In this document: positions 1-5,469 of the stretch, piece by piece
How positions within the stretch are numbered: the stretch's first letter is position 1
How the letters are laid out: each line of letters starts with the position of its first letter
From: a bacterium
GTDB lineage: Bacteria; Vulcanimicrobiota; Xenobia; RGZZ01
Assembly: GCA_021782195.1 (NCBI GenBank)
Contig: JAJXVI010000206.1
Span: 1 to 5,469, forward strand
Length of the DNA: 5,469 bases
Reading direction: 5' to 3'
The notes under the pieces: model-generated
Seen by the model: only the letters and a program-made list of their open reading frames with translations
Told to the model about the DNA's origin: nothing
The model's database searches: none
Program-made: the position numbers and the translations under genes

Positions 1-117
1 AGGAAGCGACCGCACCCCCCGCCGCACCAAAGCCAGGCCCCCCGCCGAGCCTTCCGGCCTCGCAACGGGGGGCGCCAGTCAGATGTGACACTCGACTACC
101 GCGTCAAGACTCCCTGA
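1..117 (+). CDS. possible C-terminal tail of a gene entering from the left edge (doubtful)
   Basis: Plus-strand frame 1 is open from the first base to a TGA at 115-117. It would encode 38 residues: a Pro/Arg/His-rich stretch, then a tail ending SDVTLDYRVKTP. The last dozen codons (GTG, CTC, GAC, TAC, CGC, GTC, AAG, CCC) look like ordinary high-GC coding usage. If real, the gene would converge on the pilin gene, with stop codons 14 nt apart. Against it, frame 2 is also open to a stop ending at 88, frame 3 is open much further as pilin antisense, and the stem-loop at 37-73 would lie inside the coding tail. No family is recognisable. The piece is too short to judge and is recorded only as a possibility. 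Confidence 0.2.
   Translation, partial: RKRPHPPPHQSQAPRRAFRPRNGGRQSDVTLDYRVKTP
37..73. terminator. GC-rich stem-loop downstream of the pilin gene, terminator candidate
   Basis: GCCCCCCG at 37-44 is perfectly complementary to CGGGGGGC at 66-73. The spacer can pair further: CGAG (46-49) with CTCG (59-62), and CC (50-51) with GG (56-57), around a TTCC loop. The result is a long, slightly bulged hairpin starting about 58 nt past the pilin stop on the minus strand. Neither flank has a convincing U-tract; on the minus strand only CTGGCTTTGG follows. It is therefore either a non-canonical terminator or 3'-end-protecting structure, or chance pairing in GC-rich DNA. Confidence 0.35.
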
Positions 118-131
118 GCACCCCTGACGCG

Positions 132-545
132 TCAGTGCTCGACAAGACCCTGCGCCGACGTGTATTGCGGGAAGTTGGCGCTATCACCAACGCCAACGTG
201 ATTGTTGCCACTGCACACGACGGTATAGGCGTCTGGATTGCTCACGGTGGTGAATCCCCCCGTATAGGTGTCAGCACCGGCCGAGGGGCACGTTGGAATG
301 GTCTTGAGGTAGTTGGCGACGAGCCCCGAGGCCACCGTGGGGTAGCGCCCCCCGTTGTCGGTAGAGTACATCTCCAGGGCAGCCCCGATGTTCTTGAGAT
401 TCGACTTGCACGCAGTGACCTGTCCCTGGGCACGTGCGCGAATGAAATTCGGAACAAGGATAGCTGCCAGAATCGCGATGATCGCGATGACGATCATCAA
501 CTCGATAAGCGTGAATCCTCGGCGTAAGCCATGAAAGTGCTTCAT
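132..545 (-). CDS. type IV pilin-like / type II secretion pseudopilin (prepilin N-terminal methylation signal)
   Basis: Encodes a 137-residue prepilin, expected to be inserted in the inner membrane and processed by prepilin peptidase before assembly into a pilus or pseudopilus. The leader [10 protein letters not shown] is cut before Phe11, giving a mature FTLIE start with the conserved Glu at mature position 5 (residue 15). A hydrophobic helix spans about residues 11-34, and the amphipathic helix continues through RARAQGQ and ACKSNLKNI. The TDNGGRYP stretch (62-69) followed by YLKTIPTCP resembles the GspG/major-pseudopilin style globular domain. Cysteines are at 46, 86 and 111; 86 and 111 could form a C-terminal disulfide. 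The ATG at 545 is preferred over an in-frame start at 581 because GGGAGGT lies just upstream and the resulting leader is short and basic. No secretion ATPase, PilC or peptidase gene is in the window, so this is a stand-alone pilin gene here. GC is about 58% over 181-540 by hand count, lower than its neighbours. Whether it belongs to a pilus or a secretion system cannot be told. Confidence 0.93.
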   Translation of the reverse strand: MKHFHGLRRGFTLIELMIVIAIIAILAAILVPNFIRARAQGQVTACKSNLKNIGAALEMYSTDNGGRYPTVASGLVANYLKTIPTCPSAGADTYTGGFTTVSNPDAYTVVCSGNNHVGVGDSANFPQYTSAQGLVEH

Positions 546-550
546 CTTCA

Positions 551-557
551 ACCTCCC
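551..557 (-). promoter_or_regulatory. ribosome binding site of the pilin gene
   Basis: The minus strand reads GGGAGGT, followed by five bases and then the ATG at 545. This strong Shine-Dalgarno sequence decides the start in favour of the short MKHFHG leader over the upstream in-frame codon at 581, which would add 12 residues to the leader. Confidence 0.75.
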
Positions 558-561
558 GGTC

Positions 562-576
562 TCGGTCCCCGACCGA
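562..576 (-). other. small leader hairpin just upstream of the pilin RBS
   Basis: TCGGTC (562-567) and GACCGA (571-576) form a perfect 6-bp stem with a 3-nt loop, ending five bases from the Shine-Dalgarno sequence. It would sit in the 5' untranslated region of the pilin message and could influence ribosome access. In GC-rich DNA such a short stem can also be chance. Confidence 0.3.
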
Positions 577-590
577 TTCAAGTGTCACGA

Positions 591-616
591 CGTACAGGAA
601 TGCCTACACCTGTACG
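591..616. repeat. 8-bp perfect inverted repeat between the SIS gene and the pilin gene
   Basis: CGTACAGG (591-598) and CCTGTACG (609-616) are perfect inverted copies separated by 10 bases. The element lies 22 nt past the stop of the SIS gene and 45 nt before the pilin ATG. The arm symmetry and 18-bp centre-to-centre spacing would suit a dimeric regulator operator for the pilin gene. As RNA it could form an 8-bp hairpin with a 10-nt loop. It lacks a following T-run, so a classical terminator is unlikely. I found no convincing -35/-10 pair in the gap. Confidence 0.4.
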
Positions 617-638
617 ATACCCACGGAAGGCTCAGTCA

Positions 639-2249
639 CTACTCAGTCGCAGACCTGACGCGATGGTCGTCCGCAGAGGAAAGCCCTTCGGCAGAAAGAT
701 TGCTCAACCGTTGGGCCGTCCGGAGAACAATGGGCTCATCCGCAGCACACGTCGCCATCTCCGCGAACAGCTCGCGAGCCACTCGCTCATAGGAAAAGCC
801 TGGGCGCAGGATGCGTATATACCGTACCGCACGGTCGATGAGCTTCTTGTTGCTCGGACGCACGAAGGTCATCAGGTTTCCCTCGTAACGCCCCCCGAGA
901 CCCATGACAAGCGTGGAGTGGATGTTCATCGCCATCTTGAGAAGCAGGTGCTCTTCAAGAATCGACGTTCCGGCACACGGCACGACGGCTCGAAGAGAGG
1001 CCAGTTCAAACTCCAGGGCCTTGCCCGCGGAAGGGCCCTCCTCCAACGTTGCGGCGCGTACCCGGAACCGTTCCTGGACGCATCCTTCAAGCCTCGCAAC
1101 GCGTTCGGAGCGCGCATGTGCACCCGTGTCGCTAAAATCAAAGCCGAGGAGGCGATCCTTCCCCGCCACGCGCACCACGTCGGGCCACGCGAGCGGACGC
1201 GGCTCACGACAGAGCAACGCGCGCCAGGCGTCGGACGACAAGGTTGCACCCGGCAGATGGAAATAGCACAGTGACGGCACTGCCTCGGAATCCTGCGAAT
1301 TCTCGAATGGGCGCAGGCTGAAGGTCGGCGCACGTTCGGTGGTGTCGGTCAGGATCGTGATACCGTGGCGGTCGGCCTCGTAAAGCACAAAGTCACCGCG
1401 CCGGTAGAGACCGGCTTCCGCAGAGACAAACGGTTCGAGAAACGCGACGTCGAGCTTCTCGTGACGCACCAGGAATCGCTCGAGACGCTCCCGCGCGGAC
1501 GCATCATCACGAATGTCGAGCAATGCCAGACCGGCGGCAAGCATCAGCACCGTGCTGGCCTGCATGCGCGTGCTCCCGGAGATCGCCATCGGACCCACCG
1601 AAAGGTTCATCCGCTCAATCGCGGAGTTTTCCAGCACACGCCGCGACCGCGCGGCAACCCGCGCCAGGACGTCGTCGGGATTGCAGTACAGAAACCAGGG
1701 ACGCCGGCGCGACACCCTGCTGGCCTCCTCGGTGGCACCGATCACGAACGGCGTCTCGCCGCCCTCTGTGCTCGCGATCAGCAGGTCATCCTCCGAGAAA
1801 CCGAGTTCGCGCAACTGGCGCGCACCAAACTCGGGATGATCTTCAAAGTTCTCGATGGAGTGGACGAGCGCCAGATCCCCCCCGGCCATGAACGCCACCA
1901 CGGCCTGCGCCATCCCTGCGGGCGCGGTCTGGCGCCAGAGCACCTCGAGGCTCATGGAGAGTCGCCCGGTGGCGCCGCATCCACACAGAAAGACGCGCCC
2001 GCCGCTCGCAAGCGTATCGCGCACCTGAGCGCGCAGACGGTCAATCGCAAGCGCTGCGGGCAGGACCCGCTCCAACGCCTGGCGGTCAACGCGTGTGAGC
2101 ACGCGGATGGCCGCACCAACGTCTTCCTGCACGAGCGCTGAAAGTCTGGGCGTCAGCGGGTGCGGACTCTCCGTCGGAAGATCCCCCAGGCGAAACTGGG
2201 AAGACTCGGCCAGAAAGGACTCGACATCAAGTACCGACTGTGCGCTCAC
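639..2249 (-). CDS. two-SIS-domain MurQ/glucokinase-regulatory-protein family protein
   Basis: Encodes 536 residues, predicted cytosolic, related to MurNAc-6-phosphate etherase (MurQ, about 300 residues) and to eukaryotic glucokinase regulatory protein (about 625). SIS1 covers about residues 65-250: phosphate loop GCGATGRL (90-97); SIENFEDH (131-138), matching MurQ AVEGAEDS; TPFV (166-169); and ISGSTRMQ (223-230), the family signature. A second, degenerate SIS follows at about 265-450. Its loop is eroded to EADRHGIT, but DTTERAPTF (302-310) lines up with MurQ DASECPPTF. The C-terminal part, NIHSTLVMGLGGRYEGNLM then VRPSNKKL (463-470), matches the MurQ/GKRP ending that carries the conserved Asn and Lys; a short helical lid-like tail follows. 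This order (SIS1, SIS2, NLM/VR.SN.KL) is that of GKRP. Likely activity is binding, and possibly cleavage or isomerisation, of a sugar phosphate; an actual glucokinase regulator role is only inference. No kinase, transporter or murein-recycling gene is nearby. The start is GTG, supported by its RBS; the stop is TAG at 639-641. Confidence 0.88.
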   Translation of the reverse strand: MSAQSVLDVESFLAESSQFRLGDLPTESPHPLTPRLSALVQEDVGAAIRVLTRVDRQALERVLPAALAIDRLRAQVRDTLASGGRVFLCGCGATGRLSMSLEVLWRQTAPAGMAQAVVAFMAGGDLALVHSIENFEDHPEFGARQLRELGFSEDDLLIASTEGGETPFVIGATEEASRVSRRRPWFLYCNPDDVLARVAARSRRVLENSAIERMNLSVGPMAISGSTRMQASTVLMLAAGLALLDIRDDASARERLERFLVRHEKLDVAFLEPFVSAEAGLYRRGDFVLYEADRHGITILTDTTERAPTFSLRPFENSQDSEAVPSLCYFHLPGATLSSDAWRALLCREPRPLAWPDVVRVAGKDRLLGFDFSDTGAHARSERVARLEGCVQERFRVRAATLEEGPSAGKALEFELASLRAVVPCAGTSILEEHLLLKMAMNIHSTLVMGLGGRYEGNLMTFVRPSNKKLIDRAVRYIRILRPGFSYERVARELFAEMATCAADEPIVLRTAQRLSNLSAEGLSSADDHRVRSATE

Positions 2250-2257
2250 TGGACGCG

Positions 2258-2265
2258 CCCTCCCC
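2258..2265 (-). promoter_or_regulatory. ribosome binding site supporting the GTG start of the SIS gene
   Basis: The minus strand reads GGGGAGGG, eight bases before the GTG at 2249. There is no ATG at the natural N-terminus, and this purine-rich site is the main reason to accept GTG as the start codon. Confidence 0.6.
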
Positions 2266-2326
2266 GCTCCTGTGCGGCCGTTCGTTCCGGAATCGCGACA
2301 GTCCAGGCAGAGGCGTTGCGCGAGCT

Positions 2327-2337
2327 GTCAGTCTGAC
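2327..2337. repeat. 11-bp palindrome upstream of the SIS gene
   Basis: GTCAG (2327-2331) and CTGAC (2333-2337) are perfect inverted copies around one central T, with weaker outward pairing (T-G then C-G). It lies about 78 bp upstream of the GTG start of the SIS gene, where an operator could be placed. No adjoining promoter is recognisable, so function is a guess. Confidence 0.25.
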
Positions 2338-2377
2338 GGGAGAGGGGTGGAACAGCGTCGAACGATGCCCCTGACAC

Positions 2378-2433
2378 GGTTCGGAAAGAGAATCTGTGCA
2401 TTGTCAGATGCTTCCGCGTACGCGTTCCGAACC
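2378..2433. repeat. nested inverted repeats at the edge of the tandem array
   Basis: GGTTCGGAA (2378-2386) and TTCCGAACC (2425-2433) form a perfect 9-bp inverted pair with a 38-bp spacer. Inside are ATCTG (2392-2396) paired with CAGAT (2405-2409), and the perfect 10-bp palindrome CGCGTACGCG (2415-2424), which abuts the right outer arm. The right outer arm overlaps the first three bases of the tandem array. The outer pair could mark a structured RNA, a protein-binding site or an insertion end; no transposase is present. Confidence 0.4.
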
Positions 2434-2630
2434 CTCTCGCTGGGACGGCGACACGCCCCTCTCGCGGGGACGGCGACACGCCCCTCTCGCGGGGACGGCA
2501 ACGCGCCCCTCTCGCGGGGACGGCAACGCGCCCCTCTCGCTGGGACGGCAACGCGCCCCTCTCGCGGGGACGGCGACGCGCCCCTCTCGCGGGGACGGCG
2601 ACGCGCCCCTCTCGCGGGGACGGCGACGAA
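2431..2630. repeat. tandem repeat array, eight units of 25 bp
   Basis: Eight head-to-tail units of exactly 25 bp start at 2431, 2456, 2481, 2506, 2531, 2556, 2581 and 2606. Each consensus unit begins CCCCTCTCGCGGGG and ends ACGGCGACGCG. Position 1 differs only in unit 1 (A), and positions 24-25 differ only in unit 8 (AA). Internal variants are T at position 11 (units 1 and 5), A at position 20 (units 3-5) and A at position 23 (units 1-2). There are no spacers, so it is not CRISPR. Each unit contains CCCC and GGGG six bases apart, able to form a small stem. Because 25 is not a multiple of 3, successive units rotate through all frames, giving long open frames with a 25-residue period on both strands; these are artefacts. 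The array lies 112-311 bp upstream of the membrane-protein ATG. Confidence 0.95.
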
Positions 2631-2741
2631 CACGGAGCACGCGTCGTCCGCGATGGCGGGCTGAAGGGACGAGGCGGACGTGCACCGGACCCCTGTCATC
2701 TGCCCCACGACACTCCTGATGCTGCGTGATAGGCTGAGAAC

Positions 2742-5469
2742 ATGGACAGCGAAGTCGTTCACTGTTGGAACTGCACGGGCCTCAATCCATCGCTGGGGAG
2801 GTTTTGCAAACACTGTGGTCGCGCACTTGCACCAACTTCATCTCAGGTAGAGTCGCTTGACTATCTGCTGTCAGAGATCCCGGGCTGGGCGTGGATTGCC
2901 ACCGCGCATCGCGATGCGCTGTTGAATGACTATCGGCTGCGTCGCGCACGGGTCGTGCGCGTGCTCGAAGCGAACGCGCTGCAACCCTCCCCGTCCCCGT
3001 CCGCCCACGCCGCACATCCCGACAGGACAACCGCATTCCCCGCTCCCTCCCCGTCCCCGTCCGCCCACGCCGCACAACCCGACGGAACAACCGCATTCCC
3101 CGCTCCGCCCCCGCAGCCTTCCCAATCGCCAGTCCCCCCGCTGGCGCATCCGTGGGCTTGCTCGCACACCATCACGCAAGAAGCGTGGGACTCCTGGGGC
3201 ACCGGCAGCGCGGCGGCTCCCCCCTCCCCGACCGACGCGCCCCCCGATTCGGCGGCGCTCGGATTTGCTCGCCACGTCAGCGGCTTCATGGAGGAACGCA
3301 ACATCCGCTGGATCCACGCCCTGGGTGGACTGCTGCTGTTGGCCGCGGGGGTCGGATTCCTGCGATCGGAGTGGAGTCGCGTCGGCGTTCTTGTTGTGAC
3401 CGTCGCCCTTCTGGGAGCACCTTTGCTGGCGTTCCTGGGCGCGTTCCGCCTTCGCGCATCGATGCCGATATCGAGCCGCATTCTCTCCGTGCTGGGCGGG
3501 CTCCTCATGCCTGCCGGACTGATGGCGCTGCAACGCTGGGGGCTCGTGAAGGTGCCCGCCGATCCGTATCGCTGTGCCGTGCTCCTGTCGACGGCGTGCG
3601 TGCTCTATGTCATCGGACGGTGCCTGGTCGAACCCGCGTGCCTGTACCTGTCAGGTGCAGCGGTTGCGGCTGCCGCGCAGTACCTCGCGCTCGTCACCCG
3701 GACGCCCGCGGTGCTGGGAATCGCCCTTGAAGCCATGGCATTTCTCCTCGTCAAGGTGCACCCTGCGAAGCCCGCGCCAGACCCGAGCGAGGGGCCCGAT
3801 GCGACCTCTCCCGAACCGAACGCGCCGACCGACTGGCGAGGGGCGTTCGCGCCACACGCCCGCATCGCGTCGGTTGCCGCCGCATTGCTGGGACTGGTCT
3901 CCACGATTCCCGAGCTGCACGACTGGCCCTGGACATGGCAGGCAGCGGTTGACACCACCGGATTCACCGGAATCGCGGTCGTGGCCCTGCTGGCCACCGC
4001 TTTCTTCGCCTGGGCAAGCGTGGTGCTCGAAGCACCTTCCTGCGTCTACGGAGCCGGGGCCTCCTTCGTGTATGCGTGGTTTGTGGGCGCTTCGCTGGTC
4101 GGACACGGCGTCTCGGTGACCGTCGTCCTGGCGCTCTCCCTGGCGCCATTTGCGCTCACCGCCGTTGCCTTCGTGGTGCGCCCGTTGTCCGCGGTTGCCT
4201 TCTTTGAGCCGTTGCTCGACGTCGCGCTCCTGGCCAGCCTGTTGCCGATCAGCATGTCGGGGTGGCTGGCAACGTGGGGAACGCGGTCGTGGTTGTTTGC
4301 GATCGTGAGCGCCTTCGATCTCCTCCTCGTTGTCGCACGACGACGACCGTGGATGCTGTACCTGGCCCTGGGTTTCGGCCTGTTGAGCTGGGAACAGGCG
4401 TTCGGATTCGACTGGCGACATCTCGGGATTACCCTGCTTCCGGCGTGCGCGTTCCTGGCCATCGGCGCGGCGCTTCTTAAACGAGCAGGACAGTCCGCAT
4501 ACGCCGCGCCGCTCGCACAGGTGGCACTCGGTGTCAGCGCCGCCGCCGTGGGTCTGCAGCCCCTGGACTGGTTCCACGGATCCCACGTCGATGCCGCAGA
4601 AACGGTGCTCGTCGCAGCAGTCGGCTACGGTCTGTTCGCTTTCGTGTTTCGCGGATGGCGCATGGGCGGCGGAGAAGTGCCACAGAGCCTCGCACTGACC
4701 AGTGCCGTGCTGGCGCCCGTGGGCGTCGACATGCTCGTGCACGCCACCGGACATCTGGCGTGGGCGCTGTGGGCAGGAGGAGGTTTTGCCGTCGCCATGC
4801 TCGTCCTGGCGTGGGTCGTGCGCGATGACCCATCGAGCGACCTGCGCTGGAGCCAGGCGCTGACGTGCGGCGCAATGGTGGCCTCGATACCGCTCGGGAG
4901 TTCCGCAAACCCCGGCTCGACCACGTCGGCAGCCGTGTGGTGCGTGGGTGTCTGGAGCGCGGCGCTTGCGCTTGCACGGAGTCGAAACCTCGACGGTGAA
5001 CTGAGCGGACTCGCCAACGGATCGGCCGGATTCGTGCTTGTCACCTCTCTGGTGAAACTGCACGCCCCCGTACAGTGGGCATTTGCAATCGCGTTCGCCG
5101 TCTTCGCGGTCATTGCGGAGAGCGAGCGATACGCGGGGGTGGCGATTGCGCTCATCCCAAGCGCGCTGTTCATCCACGTATTCAATGAAACCCTGCCGCT
5201 GGAGACCGGCCTGCTGCTGCTGGCGTGCACCGGCCTTGCGGGGGCGCTGCTTGCGGCGCTGCCCGTTGGCGTCTGGAAACGCCCCCTTCTCAACGGGAGT
5301 GCCGTCTACGCAAGCGTGGCCGGACTCACGACAATGGCGTTGCTCGGACGCGGCGTGGACCGTGTGTCGGTCACCGCCGCCGTGACCGCCGTAACGTTCA
5401 TCGTGCTGGCGACCGTCCATCGCAAGCGGCGGGCCTGGCACGGCGCGTACCTCGTCAGCCACCGGCTCG
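2742..5469 (+). CDS. zinc-ribbon, polytopic membrane protein (DUF2157/SCO7613-like), 3' end outside the window
   Basis: An uninterrupted frame of 909 codons runs off the right edge with no stop. The ATG is fixed by in-frame TGA and TAG codons at 2727-2732; the Shine-Dalgarno sequence is weak. An N-terminal zinc ribbon has Cys8-x2-Cys11 and Cys22-x2-Cys25. A helical cytoplasmic segment (about 36-80, with LDYLLSEIPGW) precedes a Pro/Ser/Ala-rich linker (about 82-170) that contains two 20-residue repeats. The membrane part starts at NIRWIHALGGLLLLAAGVGF (residues 187-206) and holds about 25 hydrophobic stretches by eye. A charged Pro-rich loop (about 345-370) lies after the sixth stretch. Zinc ribbon, short helical region, E.NIRW...LG, then many membrane helices is the layout I know from large uncharacterised bacterial membrane proteins of the DUF2157/DUF2339/SCO7613 kind. 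No enzymatic motif is visible and substrate or role is unknown. It is divergent from the SIS gene and read away from the 25-bp array. Codon third positions are strongly G/C throughout, supporting coding. The family name is tentative; the gene itself is well supported. Confidence 0.9.
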   Translation, partial: MDSEVVHCWNCTGLNPSLGRFCKHCGRALAPTSSQVESLDYLLSEIPGWAWIATAHRDALLNDYRLRRARVVRVLEANALQPSPSPSAHAAHPDRTTAFPAPSPSPSAHAAQPDGTTAFPAPPPQPSQSPVPPLAHPWACSHTITQEAWDSWGTGSAAAPPSPTDAPPDSAALGFARHVSGFMEERNIRWIHALGGLLLLAAGVGFLRSEWSRVGVLVVTVALLGAPLLAFLGAFRLRASMPISSRILSVLGGLLMPAGLMALQRWGLVKVPADPYRCAVLLSTACVLYVIGRCLVEPACLYLSGAAVAAAAQYLALVTRTPAVLGIALEAMAFLLVKVHPAKPAPDPSEGPDATSPEPNAPTDWRGAFAPHARIASVAAALLGLVSTIPELHDWPWTWQAAVDTTGFTGIAVVALLATAFFAWASVVLEAPSCVYGAGASFVYAWFVGASLVGHGVSVTVVLALSLAPFALTAVAFVVRPLSAVAFFEPLLDVALLASLLPISMSGWLATWGTRSWLFAIVSAFDLLLVVARRRPWMLYLALGFGLLSWEQAFGFDWRHLGITLLPACAFLAIGAALLKRAGQSAYAAPLAQVALGVSAAAVGLQPLDWFHGSHVDAAETVLVAAVGYGLFAFVFRGWRMGGGEVPQSLALTSAVLAPVGVDMLVHATGHLAWALWAGGGFAVAMLVLAWVVRDDPSSDLRWSQALTCGAMVASIPLGSSANPGSTTSAAVWCVGVWSAALALARSRNLDGELSGLANGSAGFVLVTSLVKLHAPVQWAFAIAFAVFAVIAESERYAGVAIALIPSALFIHVFNETLPLETGLLLLACTGLAGALLAALPVGVWKRPLLNGSAVYASVAGLTTMALLGRGVDRVSVTAAVTAVTFIVLATVHRKRRAWHGAYLVSHRL
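2985..3104 (+). repeat. in-frame 60-bp tandem duplication in the membrane-protein linker
   Basis: Two adjacent 60-bp copies (2985-3044 and 3045-3104) differ at three bases. They encode two 20-residue repeats, residues 82-101 and 102-121, beginning PSPSPSAHAA and ending TTAFPA. The changes give His to Gln and Arg to Gly. The period is a multiple of three, so the frame is kept. The low divergence suggests recent slippage in a flexible, length-tolerant linker between the zinc ribbon and the membrane domain. Confidence 0.95.

Larger units (their letters stand above)
2250..2741. other. divergent intergenic region, repeat-rich
   Basis: This 492-bp region separates the starts of two divergently transcribed genes and should hold both promoters. 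It contains an 11-bp palindrome (2327-2337), nested inverted repeats (2378-2433) and the 25-bp tandem array (2431-2630). The remaining 111 bp (2631-2741) before the membrane-protein ATG show no convincing -35/-10 pair. Reading frames that cross this region on either strand are explained by the array and by high GC; I see no credible gene in it. Confidence 0.75.

Noticed and set aside
3..527. Plus-strand open frame across the pilin gene
   Set aside because: It is antisense to a textbook prepilin with RBS and methylation motif. The translation becomes an Asp/Arg run opposite the pilin helix, typical of a shadow frame.
591..616. Rho-independent terminator after the SIS gene
   Set aside because: The stem is only 8 bp with a 10-nt loop and no T-run follows on the minus strand, so it is kept only as an inverted repeat.
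531..1274. Plus-strand open frames opposite the SIS gene (also 1365-2141)
   Set aside because: They are antisense to a gene with clear MurQ/GKRP signatures, and their translations are Arg/His-rich without domains.
2431..2630. CRISPR array
   Set aside because: The units are directly adjacent with no unique spacers, and no cas gene is present.
2431..2630. G-quadruplex formed by the GGGG runs of the array
   Set aside because: On either strand the GGGG runs are 21 bases apart, well beyond the loop lengths of ordinary quadruplex motifs.
2095..2813. Repeat-protein genes with a 25-residue period on both strands across the array
   Set aside because: A 25-bp repeat without stop codons in any frame automatically yields such open frames on both strands. 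They have no credible start or conserved flanks and overlap the SIS gene start or the membrane-gene start.
2871..3533. Minus-strand open frames opposite the zinc-ribbon linker
   Set aside because: They are Arg/Gly-rich mirror images of the Pro-rich linker with no recognisable motif, overlapping a better-supported gene.
3651..5462. A 603-codon minus-strand open frame
   Set aside because: It lies wholly antisense to the membrane-protein gene, has a low-complexity charged composition (Gln/Arg/Gly/His) with no domain, and is the expected shadow of a high-GC gene. The plus frame shows clear membrane helices and a zinc ribbon.

Overview
This is a GC-rich (roughly 65%) bacterial chromosomal window holding three well-supported genes. 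The genes are clearly bacterial: a prepilin-type signal, a MurQ/GKRP-family sugar-phosphate protein and a zinc-ribbon polytopic membrane protein. The phylum cannot be fixed from the sequence. The pilin style ([35 protein letters not shown]) reminds me of pseudopilins of uncultured, pilin-rich lineages such as Eremiobacterota/Xenobia-like bacteria. That is a memory-based impression, not a placement.

Layout, left to right. Bases 1-131 are a short segment with a GC-rich stem-loop and possibly the last codons of a plus-strand gene. Bases 132-545 (minus) encode a small type IV pilin-like or type II secretion pseudopilin. Bases 546-638 are a 93-nt gap with an 8-bp inverted repeat and a small leader hairpin. 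Bases 639-2249 (minus) encode a 536-residue protein with two SIS domains, organised like glucokinase regulatory protein (GKRP) rather than the ~300-residue single-SIS MurQ etherase. Bases 2250-2741 are a divergent intergenic region dominated by eight head-to-tail copies of a 25-bp repeat (2431-2630), preceded by nested inverted repeats. From 2742 to the right edge (plus), one uninterrupted frame of at least 909 codons encodes a zinc-ribbon protein with a proline-rich linker and about 25 hydrophobic segments. It has no stop inside the window.

The SIS gene and the pilin gene lie in the same direction and could share a transcript, but no functional link between them is evident. The membrane-protein gene is transcribed away from the SIS gene across the repeat-filled region. 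I see no tRNA, rRNA, transposase, integrase or CRISPR array. The most interesting items are the GKRP-like two-SIS protein, whose candidate catalytic or sugar-binding residues are split between its two halves; the 25-bp tandem array, whose variants are shared by neighbouring units; and the giant membrane protein with an in-frame 60-bp linker duplication. Nothing here amounts to a demonstrable new multi-gene system.
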